A stretch of DNA of 64,000 bases. Origin: DATENM01 sp045807725. Lineage in GTDB: Bacteria > Acidobacteriota > Blastocatellia > UBA7656. The stretch covers positions 61,061-125,060 of the forward strand of contig JBJMGV010000054.1 of the NCBI GenBank assembly GCA_045807725.1, written 5' to 3'. Position numbers and translations under genes: made by a program. Shown here piece after piece: positions 44,053-53,878 of the stretch (positions within the stretch are counted from its first letter, which is position 1; every line of letters begins with the position of its first letter). The notes under the pieces are model-generated. The model worked only from the letters and a program-made list of their open reading frames with translations, did no database searches and was not told the DNA's origin.

Positions 44053-46122
44053 TTATGGCTGCGCTTTCGGCTTCATCAGGTGGCGCTCGAACCAGTCGAG
44101 CACCGTCGTATACCACAGCTCGGAGTTCTGCGGCTTCAACACCCAGTGGCCTTCGTCTGGATAATAGAGCAGCTTCGATTCGACGCCCTGCCGCTGTAAA
44201 GCGGTGAACATCTGCAAGCCTTCCGTGACCGGCACGCGGTAATCCATCTCGCCGGCAACGACCAGCGTCGGCGTGTTGAAGTTCTTCACAAACATATGCG
44301 GCGACCACTTCAGGTAAAGCTGCGGATTGGTCCACGGCGTGCCCTTGAACTCCCACTCAGGGAACCACAACTCTTCGGTCGCGCCATACATACTGAACAG
44401 GTTGAACAGCCCGGCGTGCGACACCAGCGCCTTGAACTTAACGCGCGCATCATCATTGTGGCCGGCAATCCAGTTGACCATATAACCGCCGTAGCTGCCG
44501 CCCGCCGCGCCGATGCGCTCGCGGTCTACGAACGGCAACGTCGCCACGTAGGCCACGCCGTTCATCAGGTCTGTATAAACCTTGCCGCCCCAGTCGCCGC
44601 TAATGTCGTCGGTGAAGCGCTGGCCAAAACTGGTCGAGCCGCGCGGGTTCGGCATAAAGACAACATAGCCGGCGGCGGCGAAGACCTGCGGGTTCCAGCG
44701 ATAACTCCACGCATCATTCCAGGCGCTCTGCGGGCCGCCGTGAATCAAGACGACGAGCGGCCATTTACGCGCCGCCGAAAAGTTCGCCGGCTTGATGAGC
44801 CAGCCCTGCACCTTCGCGCCATTCGCGCCATCCCAGGTCAACTCTTCAGGCGGCCTGAAGCCGAATTGCGCGAAAGCCGCATCAGCGACGTGCGTGACCG
44901 GATTGACCACGCCGCCCTGCGCGCTGGCGCGATAGATTTCCGTAGCGCGCGTCAGGCTCTGGCGCGTGAAGACCATGCCGCGCCCGTCGGCGCTCACCTG
45001 TAGGTCGTCATTGAAGCCGTCGCTGACCAAACGGCGCAGCGTCGTTCCATCGAGCGGGATTTCATAGATCGGCTGGCGCGCGCGCTCGGCGACGACGGCC
45101 AGCACGCGGTCGCTTGCGGGCGTGAAGGTAAAGCTCTCGACACTGGCATCGAGCGATTCGGTCAGCGAATGCGATTGGCTGGTCTTACGATCATAGAGCA
45201 TCAAGCGCCAGCGGTCGGCCTCGAATCCCGGCTTGGCCTGCGCGCGGTAAGCGATGTAGCGGCCATCGGGCGAATAGCGCGGCGACAGGTCGTTGGCCGG
45301 GTTGTCGCCGGTGATGCGGCGCGCTTCGCCGCCCGCGACCGGCACGATGAAGATGTCGCCATTGGTCGAGCGCGATTCGTCTTTATCGGTGTTGCGCGCG
45401 AAGGCGAGTTCTTTGGAGTCGGGCGAAAAAGCGTAATCGGTCATACCGCCGAGGCTGAACGGCGGCGCATCGTAATCGCCCGGCGTCAGGTCGCGCGCTT
45501 CGCCTGTGTCGGCTGACGCGACGAAGACGTGATTGCGCTTGCCCTCTTTCCACGCCGTCCAGTGGCGATAGAGCAGGCGCTCGGCTACTTTCGCTTTGAC
45601 TTTGCTCGCCGCCGCCGCCTCGGCGCGCTGGCGATTACAATCGTCGCTCGTGCAGTCTGGATAGACCTCTGAAGTAAAAGCGATCCAGTGGCCATCGGGC
45701 GACCAGACCGGGTCAGCCGCGCCACCGGCAAGGCGAGTCACTTTGCGCGCTTCGCCGCTGTCAACGTCCATCATCCAGATTTGCGCTTCGCCGTCGCGCG
45801 CCGAAACGAAGGCGAGACGGCGGCCATCAGGCGACCAGCGCGGCGCGCTCGACGAAGCCTTTTCGCTGGTCAACTGGCGCGGCTCGCCGCCGTCAACCGA
45901 AACCAGATAGATTTGCGTCGTGCGCCGGTTGGCGGCTTTGTCGGTGTCGGCGACAGTGTAAGCGACGGTGCGCCCATCGGGCGAAATCTGCGGGTCGCCG
46001 ACGCGCCGCATTGTGATCAGGTCGTCAATGGTAAAGGCTTTGACCGGCGGCGCGGTCTTGGCGCTCGTAAGCGATGCGAGCGATAGCAGAATGACGACGA
46101 ACGAGGCGACAGCTCGCTTCAT
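44053..46122 (-). CDS. exported S9-family prolyl oligopeptidase-like peptidase
   Basis: A 689-residue secreted serine peptidase. Signal peptide residues 1-22. TolB/WD40-like propeller repeats follow (SPDGRTVAYTV, SPDGRRLAFVS, SPDGHWIAFTS and others, to about residue 400), then an alpha/beta-hydrolase domain with GGSYGGYMVNW (nucleophile Ser), GEMDYRVPVTEG (Asp) and DEGHWVLKP (His). Resembles acylaminoacyl-peptidase/DPP-like enzymes that trim short peptides. Complete at both ends. With the M14 and S8 enzymes in this window it fits a peptide-degrading lifestyle. Confidence 0.92.
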   Translation of the reverse strand: MKRAVASFVVILLSLASLTSAKTAPPVKAFTIDDLITMRRVGDPQISPDGRTVAYTVADTDKAANRRTTQIYLVSVDGGEPRQLTSEKASSSAPRWSPDGRRLAFVSARDGEAQIWMMDVDSGEARKVTRLAGGAADPVWSPDGHWIAFTSEVYPDCTSDDCNRQRAEAAAASKVKAKVAERLLYRHWTAWKEGKRNHVFVASADTGEARDLTPGDYDAPPFSLGGMTDYAFSPDSKELAFARNTDKDESRSTNGDIFIVPVAGGEARRITGDNPANDLSPRYSPDGRYIAYRAQAKPGFEADRWRLMLYDRKTSQSHSLTESLDASVESFTFTPASDRVLAVVAERARQPIYEIPLDGTTLRRLVSDGFNDDLQVSADGRGMVFTRQSLTRATEIYRASAQGGVVNPVTHVADAAFAQFGFRPPEELTWDGANGAKVQGWLIKPANFSAARKWPLVVLIHGGPQSAWNDAWSYRWNPQVFAAAGYVVFMPNPRGSTSFGQRFTDDISGDWGGKVYTDLMNGVAYVATLPFVDRERIGAAGGSYGGYMVNWIAGHNDDARVKFKALVSHAGLFNLFSMYGATEELWFPEWEFKGTPWTNPQLYLKWSPHMFVKNFNTPTLVVAGEMDYRVPVTEGLQMFTALQRQGVESKLLYYPDEGHWVLKPQNSELWYTTVLDWFERHLMKPKAQP

Positions 46123-46354
46123 AAAACTCCTCCTATGACCAGACCGATTGCTCGAAATGATATGACTCCGCGTGAGGGCTAAAGGTTTTCACCCGGAAGT
46201 AAAATACCTGCAAAAGAGATTCTAAAGGTAGCGACCATTGCTTGCCTAGTCAAAGGCAAAAATGCAAAGGAATTGTAAGCTCTGCGGTTTGACCGCGACG
46301 AAGCCGTGCCGTAAGGTTAGAGGGCTGGAAAATTGCGACTGGGACTTTACGGCA

Positions 46355-46627
46355 ATGGATAAGCAGCAGCTTCACACACAACTCGAAGAACTGCACGCCG
46401 CGCTCCAACAGGTTGATTCGCTCGACACCGCCGAACGCGAGACGCTTCAGCGGTTGCGCGCCGATATCGAAGCGTTGTTGGCCCAGCGTGAAGACATACC
46501 ATCGCAGCATTACAAGAGCCTGGCCGAACGCTTGCGCGAAGATGTCGAGCAGCTTGAAGCGTCGCATCCGCAGGCCACTCTGCTGATGGGCCGGGTCATT
46601 GACGCGCTCGCCAATATCGGCATCTAG
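46355..46627 (+). CDS. DUF4404 family protein
   Basis: A 90-residue, highly helical cytosolic protein starting MDKQQLHTQLEELHAALQQV and ending LLMGRVIDALANIGI, both typical of DUF4404. Function unknown. The ATG at 46355 matches family length; the open frame extends 31 codons upstream without similarity. Divergent from the S9 peptidase and followed after about 44 bp by the exported nuclease-like gene. Confidence 0.75.
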   Translation: MDKQQLHTQLEELHAALQQVDSLDTAERETLQRLRADIEALLAQREDIPSQHYKSLAERLREDVEQLEASHPQATLLMGRVIDALANIGI

Positions 46628-46670
46628 CGCCTGTCGAAGCGGCCACTCACTAAAGAACGGCGGCCCGGCT

Positions 46671-47774
46671 ATGCGGATGAGTGAAACGCCATTCGCACCT
46701 TCTCAATCCCTGCGCTCTCGTTTCAAGATGCGGCGGCGGCTGGCCGCGCTGCTGCTCGCGTGTTCACTGCTCAATCCCATCAACGCGCCCGCCTCGCGGC
46801 AATCGGCGCAAGCGCCCGCCGCATCGAAAAGCGATTTTGATGTCACCGAAGGCATCTTTCATGACGGCCTCGGCACTTTCGCTGAAATCGTGTTGGCCAA
46901 TGAATTGATCGCGCAGGCGCGGCTGTCGCAAGCGCCGTTCGATGTGACGGCGAGCCGCGCCAAGATGCAGAGGGCCATTCGTCGCCTGCCCGACCGCGAC
47001 GCGCACGGCGAACGCTTTCGGCAAGAGGTCGCTAACGTCGAAGCGGCGGCGCAACGTGGCGCGGCAGAACTCTTGAAGACGGCTTCGCCGGCGCGACTCA
47101 TCGCCGTGCGCCACACGCCGCGCGAGTACCAGGATGCTCACGCCGGCGACCTGCGACTCGTCTTCGATGGCCGCAGCGAGATGCCCGTCTCGGTCAAGAC
47201 CGACAAGTCGCACAAGGTCGCCGTTGCCGAAGGCCAGACGCCCGACATCGGCACGAAGTGGGCGCTGCGTTACTTTCGCATCGCGCCCGCCGAATTGGAC
47301 GCAATGATTCGTGAGCTGGGCTATGATTCGATGGCGGCGCTGAAGGCGCATTACCTGAACGTCGCGCGGCTGGTGGCGCACGTGTTGATCCGCAAGCTCA
47401 AGCTCGCAGATTGTGAGCCTACGGATTTCAGCCGCGCCCGCGTCACCGATATGGAGACGCTGAAATATTTGCTGCGCCAGTTGCGCTACTTCAAACACGG
47501 CAATGACCACAGCCACGTGATTATCTTTGATCGCGCGACCGGCGCGGTGAAATGGGAATCGCTGCTCGATTCGGTAGACATCGAGCGCCTGACGCCGGAG
47601 CGCGTTTCGTTCCTGCCGTCGCATCCGCGCAATCACCCAATCGCGTCAGAGTTCGGCCTACGCATTGACGGCGCGACGGTCGTCTCGTTCCAGATCAAGC
47701 ACCGGCGCGGACGTGCGCGCGGCACGGCGCGCGAGACGGAGTTTTTAGACATCACCACGCGCTTGCGAATCTGA
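46671..47774 (+). CDS. exported PD-(D/E)XK-like (HaeIII-like?) protein
   Basis: 367 residues. A signal sequence is present (RRRLAALLLACSLLNPINAP), with LLAC around Cys31 as a possible lipobox. Residues 145-245 recall restriction-endonuclease folds of the HaeIII type: HAGDLRLVF (Asp160), MPVSVKTDKSHKVAV (Lys176), then DIGTKWALRYF. This assignment is from pattern memory and unproven. A second basic motif, SFQIKHRRGR, lies near the end. No DNA methyltransferase is nearby, and export would be odd for a restriction enzyme. Start uncertain: ATGs at 46671, 46677 and 46728, none with a clear ribosome-binding site. Confidence 0.45.
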   Translation: MRMSETPFAPSQSLRSRFKMRRRLAALLLACSLLNPINAPASRQSAQAPAASKSDFDVTEGIFHDGLGTFAEIVLANELIAQARLSQAPFDVTASRAKMQRAIRRLPDRDAHGERFRQEVANVEAAAQRGAAELLKTASPARLIAVRHTPREYQDAHAGDLRLVFDGRSEMPVSVKTDKSHKVAVAEGQTPDIGTKWALRYFRIAPAELDAMIRELGYDSMAALKAHYLNVARLVAHVLIRKLKLADCEPTDFSRARVTDMETLKYLLRQLRYFKHGNDHSHVIIFDRATGAVKWESLLDSVDIERLTPERVSFLPSHPRNHPIASEFGLRIDGATVVSFQIKHRRGRARGTARETEFLDITTRLRI

Positions 47775-48057
47775 GAGCATCGCGGATAACCACCGTCCTG
47801 TGTCATTGAATTGTTACGAAATTGTGATGGTAGTTTTAATTCTTGACGCAAGCGGATAGGTCTCATAAGCTTTTTACTCCTGACGAACATTTGGGTAAGC
47901 AGTACGGGCAATCGGCTCTTTAGGCAACTCCCGAATTTTCTCCCTCGAACCTGAACAGGCGCGGCGTGTGATTGTGGACTCACAGGCTTATGCTGCCTGT
48001 TCAAGGGAGCATGCGTTAGGGCATCAATAATTCCATTTACCAATGCTAGGAGAAGAA

Positions 48058-49395
48058 ATGAAGAGGTTAATCTGTTCCCTTTTATTAGTCCTCGCTCTGC
48101 TTGCGACAGGCGTTCAGTCGTTTAACGTCGCGGCTCAGAGCACCAACCGCCACTATCTGATTCTCGCCAATGGTCAGGGCCAGGGCAGCACGAGTTTCGC
48201 TGACGCCGTCGCTGCTGCGAACGGCAACGTCACGGCTGTCTTAGAAGGTATCGGCGTCGTAACAGCAGATTCCAGCGACCCGAACTTCGCTGCTGCCATC
48301 GCAACTCAGCCGGGCGTGCAGAGCGTCGCCGAAGACATCGAAGCTCAGTGGCTCTCGCCGACCGAGCAGGCCGTCGAAGCGACTGACATCGTCGCCAGCC
48401 CTGCGGGCCTCAACAGCGAGCCGTTCAATGGCTTTCAATGGAACCTGCGCCAGATTCACGCCGACCAGACGGCGGCGGCTGGCGATCAAGGCAATGGCGT
48501 CGTCAGAGCGCGCGTTGCCGTGCTCGACAGCGGCATCGTCACCAACCACGAAGACATCGCGCCCAATCTGAATCTGACCCTGAGCCGCTCGTTCGTGCCG
48601 ACTGAGCCGAACCTGAACCCCAGCACTACGGCCTTCAATCACGGCACGCACGTGGCGGGGATCATCGCTGCGCCGATCAACAACAAGGGCGTGCAGGGCG
48701 TCGCACCGCAGGCCGAGATCGTCGCCGTCAAGGTGCTGGGCCAGTCGGGCAGCGGCGCGTTTAGCTGGATCATCGCCGGCATCGAATACGCATCAAGCCC
48801 CGACGTACACGCGGACGTGATCAATATGAGCCTTGGCGCTACGTTCGACCGCATCAACGCGGGCGGCAGCGGCAATGGGCCGCTGCTGTCTGCACTGAAT
48901 CGTGCGATCAACCACGCCACAGCGAATGGCACCCTCGTCGTTAGCGCGGCGGGTAATGAAGGGGTCAACCTCAACGGTCGAATCGTCTCGATCCCGGCGC
49001 AGTCGGGCAACGGCATGGCCGTCTCGGCGACCGGCCCGGTCAATCAGGCGAACTTCGACCGCCTGGCGTCTTACAGCAACTACGGCCAGTCGGTCATTAA
49101 CGTCGCGGCTCCGGGCGGCGACTCGGTCAGTGGCGTCGTTCAGGATTTCGTGCTGGCTCCCGGCGGCAGGCCGACGGCGACCAGTCCCGGCGGCAGATAT
49201 TTCTTCGCCATCGGCACGTCAATGGCGGCCCCGCACGTTTCGGGCCTCGCCGCGTTGATCGTCGGTAAGTACGGTCACATGTCGCCGGCTCAGTTGCGCG
49301 CCCGCATCGAGCAGAGCGCCGATGACATTCTCAAGCCCGGCGCTGACGCGCAGAGCGGCAAGGGCCGCATCAACGCGGCGGCGGCGCTACAGTAA
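48058..49395 (+). CDS. exported subtilisin-like (S8) serine protease
   Basis: A 445-residue secreted protease. Signal peptide ends near AAQ (residue 27). An I9-like propeptide region runs to about residue 125. Catalytic residues are Asp157 (AVLDSGI), His195 (NHGTHVAG), oxyanion Asn300 (SAAGNEG) and Ser388 (GTSMAAPHVSG). No C-terminal extension beyond the catalytic domain. AGGAG precedes the ATG at 48058; an upstream in-frame ATG at 48043 is less well placed. Monocistronic with its own terminator. A weak promoter pair TTGACG-17-TAAGCT lies at 47843-47871. Confidence 0.92.
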   Translation: MKRLICSLLLVLALLATGVQSFNVAAQSTNRHYLILANGQGQGSTSFADAVAAANGNVTAVLEGIGVVTADSSDPNFAAAIATQPGVQSVAEDIEAQWLSPTEQAVEATDIVASPAGLNSEPFNGFQWNLRQIHADQTAAAGDQGNGVVRARVAVLDSGIVTNHEDIAPNLNLTLSRSFVPTEPNLNPSTTAFNHGTHVAGIIAAPINNKGVQGVAPQAEIVAVKVLGQSGSGAFSWIIAGIEYASSPDVHADVINMSLGATFDRINAGGSGNGPLLSALNRAINHATANGTLVVSAAGNEGVNLNGRIVSIPAQSGNGMAVSATGPVNQANFDRLASYSNYGQSVINVAAPGGDSVSGVVQDFVLAPGGRPTATSPGGRYFFAIGTSMAAPHVSGLAALIVGKYGHMSPAQLRARIEQSADDILKPGADAQSGKGRINAAAALQ

Positions 49396-49421
49396 CGCAG
49401 GCTACAACATTCACTTCATCA

Positions 49422-49458
49422 CAACAGCCGGGCGGCACATTAAACCGCCCGGCTGTTG
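49422..49458 (+). terminator. intrinsic terminator of the subtilase gene
   Basis: CAACAGCCGGGCGG (49422-49435) pairs perfectly with CCGCCCGGCTGTTG (49445-49458), 14 bp with a 9-base loop, 26 bp past the stop. A short CTTTC follows rather than a long U-tract. Confidence 0.75.
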
Positions 49459-49591
49459 CTTTCAACGCCGGCAACATGCCCGACGCACCTGTCACCGCAC
49501 AGGCATTCCACTCCCGTTCAGAAAATGCCGCGAGCAATTCCCACGCTGCTTCAGTGTCATTTGTTCGATGGTTTAACTGGAAAAGGAAGGA

Positions 49592-49674
49592 TGCGGATGA
49601 GAGGACTTGAACCTCCACAGGATTGCTCCTACAGCGTCCTGAGCGCTGCGCGTCTGCCATTCCGCCACATCCGC
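49592..49674 (-). tRNA. tRNA-Leu (anticodon CAG)
   Basis: Minus strand, 83 nt. Acceptor stem GCGGATG/CATCCGC, anticodon stem CAGCG/CGCTG with loop CTCAGGA (anticodon CAG, reading CUG), class II variable arm, and T-arm with GGTTCAAGTCC. Discriminator base A; the CCA end is not encoded. Confidence 0.93.
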
Positions 49675-49743
49675 ATGAGGCGCGATTGCGATTCAATCAA
49701 AGCAAAAATAGTCTACCCAGCCGCCGCGAAACGTGTCAATTCG

Positions 49744-49829
49744 ATTTTGGATTAGCAGAGCCATACGTAGCCCAAATCCGAAGGTATCTTTTGACAATCT
49801 AAAATCCAAAATCCAAAATCCAAATTAAC
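49744..49829. repeat. inverted short-tandem-repeat locus, word AAAATCC
   Basis: A short left arm (ATTTTGGATT at 49744-49753) and a right arm (49797-49829) with AAAATCC repeated three times in tandem. It ends one base before the rnr start codon, so it forms the 5' untranslated region of rnr. Same word as the locus at 8649-8772. Confidence 0.75.
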
Positions 49830-49830
49830 T

Positions 49831-52020
49831 ATGGAGCTTTCACCTCAACGAGTCCTCAGAGCGTTACCGAAATCGCGCGAGCGCGGCGTCACGGTTGAAC
49901 GATTGGCCGAGGCGCTCGGCCTCAACGAAACGCAAATGGCGCGGCTGCGCGACACCTTGAAAGAGTTCGCCCGCACGGGCATGGCAGCGACGAAAGGCAA
50001 CCGCTACTGGCGCAAGTCGGCGGAAGGCTTGCTCATCGGCACGTTGCGCGGCACACGTTCGGGCCACGCCTTCGTCGTGCCTGAAGACGAGCGCGAGAAG
50101 CGGCGCGGCGACCTCTTCATCGGCGAGCGCCAGATGGGCGCGGCGCTGCACGGCGACACCGTCATTGTTCGCGTCACGGCGCAGACGGCGCGCGGGCGCG
50201 AAGGCCGCATCGAAGCCGTCCTGCGCAGCCAGAACCCTACGGTGGTCGGGCGCTTCATTCGACTAGAGCGCGAAAGTTTCGTCTCGCCGCTCGATGACCG
50301 CTTTCTGTATGAAGTGAGCATTGCGCCCGCCGACGCGATGAATGCGCGCGACGGCGACATCGTCAATGTCGAGATCACGCGCCCGCCCATTGCCGGTCGC
50401 TCGCCTTGGGGCCGCGTCATCGAAGTGCTCGGTCAACCGGACACGCCCGGCATCGATGTCGAGATCATCATCCGCAAGCATCGCCTACCGCATATTTTTT
50501 CTGACGCCGCGCTCGCCGAAGCCGAAGCCATACCGGAAAGCATCGGCGATGAAAACCTGACGGGCCGAGTTGACTTGCGCGACTGGTTGACGATTACGAT
50601 TGACGGCGAGACGGCGCGCGATTTTGATGATGCGGTGTCGCTCGAACGCCTGCCGAACGGGCGGGCGCGGCTCGGCGTTCACATTGCGGATGTCAGTCAT
50701 TATGTCCGCCAGTCGAGTCCGCTCGACGAAGAAGCTTATCGTCGCGGCACGTCGGTCTACTTCCCTGAGCGCGCCATCCCGATGCTGCCCGAACGATTAT
50801 CGAATGGCATCTGCTCGCTTAAACCGCGAGTGGATCGGCTGACGATGTCGGCGCTGATCGAACTCGATGCGCGCGGGCGGATCATCGATTATCGCCTCGC
50901 GTCGAGCGTCATTCACAGCCGCGAGCGTATGACCTACACCGAAGTCAACGAGATCATCACCAATCCTGAAAGCGAGATGGCCCGCCGCTACGCGCACGTC
51001 AAAGATATGATCTTGCGTATGCATCAACTGACGCTCGTGCTCATCAAGCAGCGCGAAGAACGCGGCGCGATTGATTTCGATCTGCCCGAAGCCGAGATGT
51101 GGTTCAACGATGAAGGCCAGATCGGCGGCATCGTCCGTTCAGAGCGCAACATCGCGCATCGCTTGATCGAAGAGTTTATGTTGATGGCGAACGAAACCGT
51201 CGCGCGACATCTTGATGAACTCGGCGTGCCGTTGCTGTTCCGCGTTCACGAAGAGCCGAACCCGCCGAAGGTCGAAGAGTTCGCCGAGATCGCCGCCTCG
51301 TTCGGCCATAAGTTTTCGATGCACGGCCCTGTGCCGCAGCGCGGCTTTCAACAACTGGCCGGGCAGATTCGCGGGCTGCCCGAAGAACGTATGCTCTCTT
51401 ACCTGATGCTGCGCTCGATGCAACGCGCCAAGTATGCGGCGAAGAACGAAGGCCACTACGGGCTGGCGATGAAGACCTACACGCACTTCACGTCGCCCAT
51501 TCGCCGCTACCCCGACTTGACCGTGCATCGCATCCTGCGCGAAGTGATCGAGCGCGGGCGCGCGAACGCAGCAGAGTTTCCGGTTGACCTGGGCGAGCGG
51601 CGCGCGTTAAAGCGACTGGCCGCGCCGATGATGGACGAAGAGCGCGAGACGGAGTTGCGTAGCGCGCTGGTCAACATCGGCGATCAGTCGAGCGAGCGCG
51701 AGCGCGCAGCGGATGCCGCCGAACGCGAGTTGATGGATTGGCGCAAGGCCGAGTTTATGGCCGAACGCGTCGGCGAAGTCTTTGACGGCATCATCACGTC
51801 GGTGAAAGATTACGGATTTTATGTCGAGCTGAACGAGTTCTATATCGAAGGATTGGTTCACGTCTCAACGCTCACGGATGATGAGTATGAATACCAAGAA
51901 CGCAAGCACCGGCTGGTCGGGGCGCGCAGCAATCGTCGCTATCATCTAGGCGACGCCGTGCGCGTTGTCGTCAACCGCGTAGACCGCGCCCGCCACCTGA
52001 TTGACTTCTCGCTGGCCTAA
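49831..52020 (+). CDS. rnr: ribonuclease R
   Basis: A 729-residue 3'-5' exoribonuclease of the RNase II/RNB family. Order: N-terminal winged helix (residues 1-60), cold-shock domains (about 65-235), RNB catalytic domain with ETARDFDDAVSLERL (catalytic Asp cluster, near 260) and HFTSPIRRYPDLTVHR (near 555), and a C-terminal S1 domain (645-729, FDGIITSVKDYGFYVELNEF). No Shine-Dalgarno is visible because the AAAATCC repeat occupies the leader. recJ follows after 77 bp on the same strand. Confidence 0.93.
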   Translation: MELSPQRVLRALPKSRERGVTVERLAEALGLNETQMARLRDTLKEFARTGMAATKGNRYWRKSAEGLLIGTLRGTRSGHAFVVPEDEREKRRGDLFIGERQMGAALHGDTVIVRVTAQTARGREGRIEAVLRSQNPTVVGRFIRLERESFVSPLDDRFLYEVSIAPADAMNARDGDIVNVEITRPPIAGRSPWGRVIEVLGQPDTPGIDVEIIIRKHRLPHIFSDAALAEAEAIPESIGDENLTGRVDLRDWLTITIDGETARDFDDAVSLERLPNGRARLGVHIADVSHYVRQSSPLDEEAYRRGTSVYFPERAIPMLPERLSNGICSLKPRVDRLTMSALIELDARGRIIDYRLASSVIHSRERMTYTEVNEIITNPESEMARRYAHVKDMILRMHQLTLVLIKQREERGAIDFDLPEAEMWFNDEGQIGGIVRSERNIAHRLIEEFMLMANETVARHLDELGVPLLFRVHEEPNPPKVEEFAEIAASFGHKFSMHGPVPQRGFQQLAGQIRGLPEERMLSYLMLRSMQRAKYAAKNEGHYGLAMKTYTHFTSPIRRYPDLTVHRILREVIERGRANAAEFPVDLGERRALKRLAAPMMDEERETELRSALVNIGDQSSERERAADAAERELMDWRKAEFMAERVGEVFDGIITSVKDYGFYVELNEFYIEGLVHVSTLTDDEYEYQERKHRLVGARSNRRYHLGDAVRVVVNRVDRARHLIDFSLA

Positions 52021-52097
52021 CCGCCTGCGGCGGGAACGAGCGCCGCGTCGCCATTGCCTTCATCGTTCGTCCGCAGTCGTGTTACCATCTAGCGCGG

Positions 52098-53807
52098 ATG
52101 ACAGTGAGGCTCACGAACAAACGGTGGCTGCAAACGCGCTGTGACGCGGCCTGCATGGCGCGACTGGCGCGCGAGCTTCATCTGTCCGACGTTCTTGCCA
52201 CACTGCTCGCCAATCGCGGCATCACCGACCCGCAGACAGCACACAAATATCTCTACCCTTCGATCAACGATCTGCACGACCCGTTCCTGATGCAGGATAT
52301 GCGCGCGGCGGTGCGCCGCATAATGGAAGCTGTCGCGCGGAAAGAAAAGATTCTCATCTATGGCGACTATGATGTTGACGGCACGACTTCGACGGTGATT
52401 CTCAAGAAGGCGCTGAAGTTGATCGGCGCGGACGTGTCGTATTACATCCCCGAACGATTGAAAGACGGCTACGGCTTGCGCGACGACGCGATGGAGATGG
52501 CCAAGGCGCAGGGCTATCACCTCGTCATCAGCGTAGACACGGGGATTCGCGCCCAGCAGGTTGTCGAGCACGCGCGTTCACTCGGACTCGACATCATCAT
52601 CACCGATCATCACCTGCCCGAAGCCGGGCTGCCGCGCGCCAACGCCGTGCTCAATCCGAAACGGCCCGATTGTAATTACCCTAACAAAAACCTGGCGGGT
52701 TGCGGCGTCGCCTTCAAGCTCGCGCACGCGCTCTTTCTGGAAACCGACCGCGCCCACCTGATCGAGTCCTTCATCAAGGTCGCTGCTATCGGAACCATCG
52801 CCGACATCGTGCCGCTGACGGGCGAGAACCGCGTCATCGCGCGATTCGGGCTTGAAGGCTTGAGCCGCCCGAACAATCACGGCCTGCGCGCCCTGCTCGA
52901 AGTCGCCGGCATCGCCGGTCGCCCGGTGTCGTGTGTTGACGTAGGCTTTCGGCTCGGCCCGCGCATCAACGCGGTCGGGCGTATGGCCGGCGCGAGCGCG
53001 GCGGTCGATCTGTTCGACGCGCCGAATCTTGAAACCGCGATGAAGCTGGCGGTCGAGATGAACGAGCAGAACCTGGCGCGGCAGCAGGCCGAAGCCGACA
53101 TCCTCGCGCAAGTGATGGCGGCTATCGAACTCGATCCAAGCGTGCGCCAGTCGCGCGTCGCCGTGATCGCCGGCGAAGGCTGGCATCGCGGCGTCATCGG
53201 CATCGTCGCCTCGAAAATCGTCGAGCACCTGCACCGGCCCACAATCATCATCGCCATCAAAGACGGCAAAGGCCACGGCAGCGGACGCTCTATCGAAGCC
53301 TTTCACTTGTTGAACGGGCTGGAGAGCTGCGGCGAATTGTTCGAGCGTTTCGGCGGTCATTCGCACGCCGCCGGGCTGGCCATCGCGGCAGATCGCATAG
53401 ATGAGTTAAGGCGGCGCTTGAATGATTACGCGGCCACCGTGTTGACCGATGACGCGCTGGTTCCACTGGTCGAAACCGACTACACACTGCCGCTCAAGCT
53501 GGCCTCGCACGAATTACTCGCCGAGCTATCGCGGATGGAGCCGTTCGGGCCGGGCAATCCGACGCCGGTCTTCGAGACGCACGGCGCGCAGATTGTGCAA
53601 GCGCCGCGCGTGCTCAAAGACAAACACCTGAAGCTGCGCGTGCAGCAATCGAGCCGCTGGCTAGATTGTGTCTGGTGGGGCGCAGGCGAACGCGCGCAGG
53701 ATGTCTTCTTAGGCGACCGCGTCAGCCTCGCCTTCACGCTTTCCGAAAACACCTACAACGGCAACACGCAGGTGCAGCTAACGCTCAAAGACTTGAAGAT
53801 CGCTTGA
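52098..53807 (+). CDS. recJ: single-stranded-DNA-specific exonuclease RecJ
   Basis: A 569-residue DHH-family 5'-3' exonuclease used in recombination and mismatch repair. Motifs: YGDYDVDGTTS (residues 90-100), VISVDTGI, IITDHHLPE (DHH), PNKNLAGCGVAFKLAH, a DHHA1 domain with GHGSGRS and FGGHSHAAGLAI, and a C-terminal OB domain (VSLAFTLSENTYNGNTQVQL). Normal length. Downstream of rnr on the same strand, likely co-transcribed, and followed by a clear terminator. Confidence 0.94.
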   Translation: MTVRLTNKRWLQTRCDAACMARLARELHLSDVLATLLANRGITDPQTAHKYLYPSINDLHDPFLMQDMRAAVRRIMEAVARKEKILIYGDYDVDGTTSTVILKKALKLIGADVSYYIPERLKDGYGLRDDAMEMAKAQGYHLVISVDTGIRAQQVVEHARSLGLDIIITDHHLPEAGLPRANAVLNPKRPDCNYPNKNLAGCGVAFKLAHALFLETDRAHLIESFIKVAAIGTIADIVPLTGENRVIARFGLEGLSRPNNHGLRALLEVAGIAGRPVSCVDVGFRLGPRINAVGRMAGASAAVDLFDAPNLETAMKLAVEMNEQNLARQQAEADILAQVMAAIELDPSVRQSRVAVIAGEGWHRGVIGIVASKIVEHLHRPTIIIAIKDGKGHGSGRSIEAFHLLNGLESCGELFERFGGHSHAAGLAIAADRIDELRRRLNDYAATVLTDDALVPLVETDYTLPLKLASHELLAELSRMEPFGPGNPTPVFETHGAQIVQAPRVLKDKHLKLRVQQSSRWLDCVWWGAGERAQDVFLGDRVSLAFTLSENTYNGNTQVQLTLKDLKIA

Positions 53808-53831
53808 GCTTCACCGTCGCCATAAAAACAA

Positions 53832-53855
53832 AGGACACCCATTAACGGGTGTCCT
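53832..53855 (+). terminator. intrinsic terminator after recJ
   Basis: AGGACACCC (53832-53840) and GGGTGTCCT (53847-53855), 9-bp perfect stem with a 6-base loop, 25 bp past the stop. It also lies at the 3' end of the convergent haem-protein gene. Confidence 0.8.
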
Positions 53856-53878
53856 CTTCAGCTTCAATATCAAGCGCA

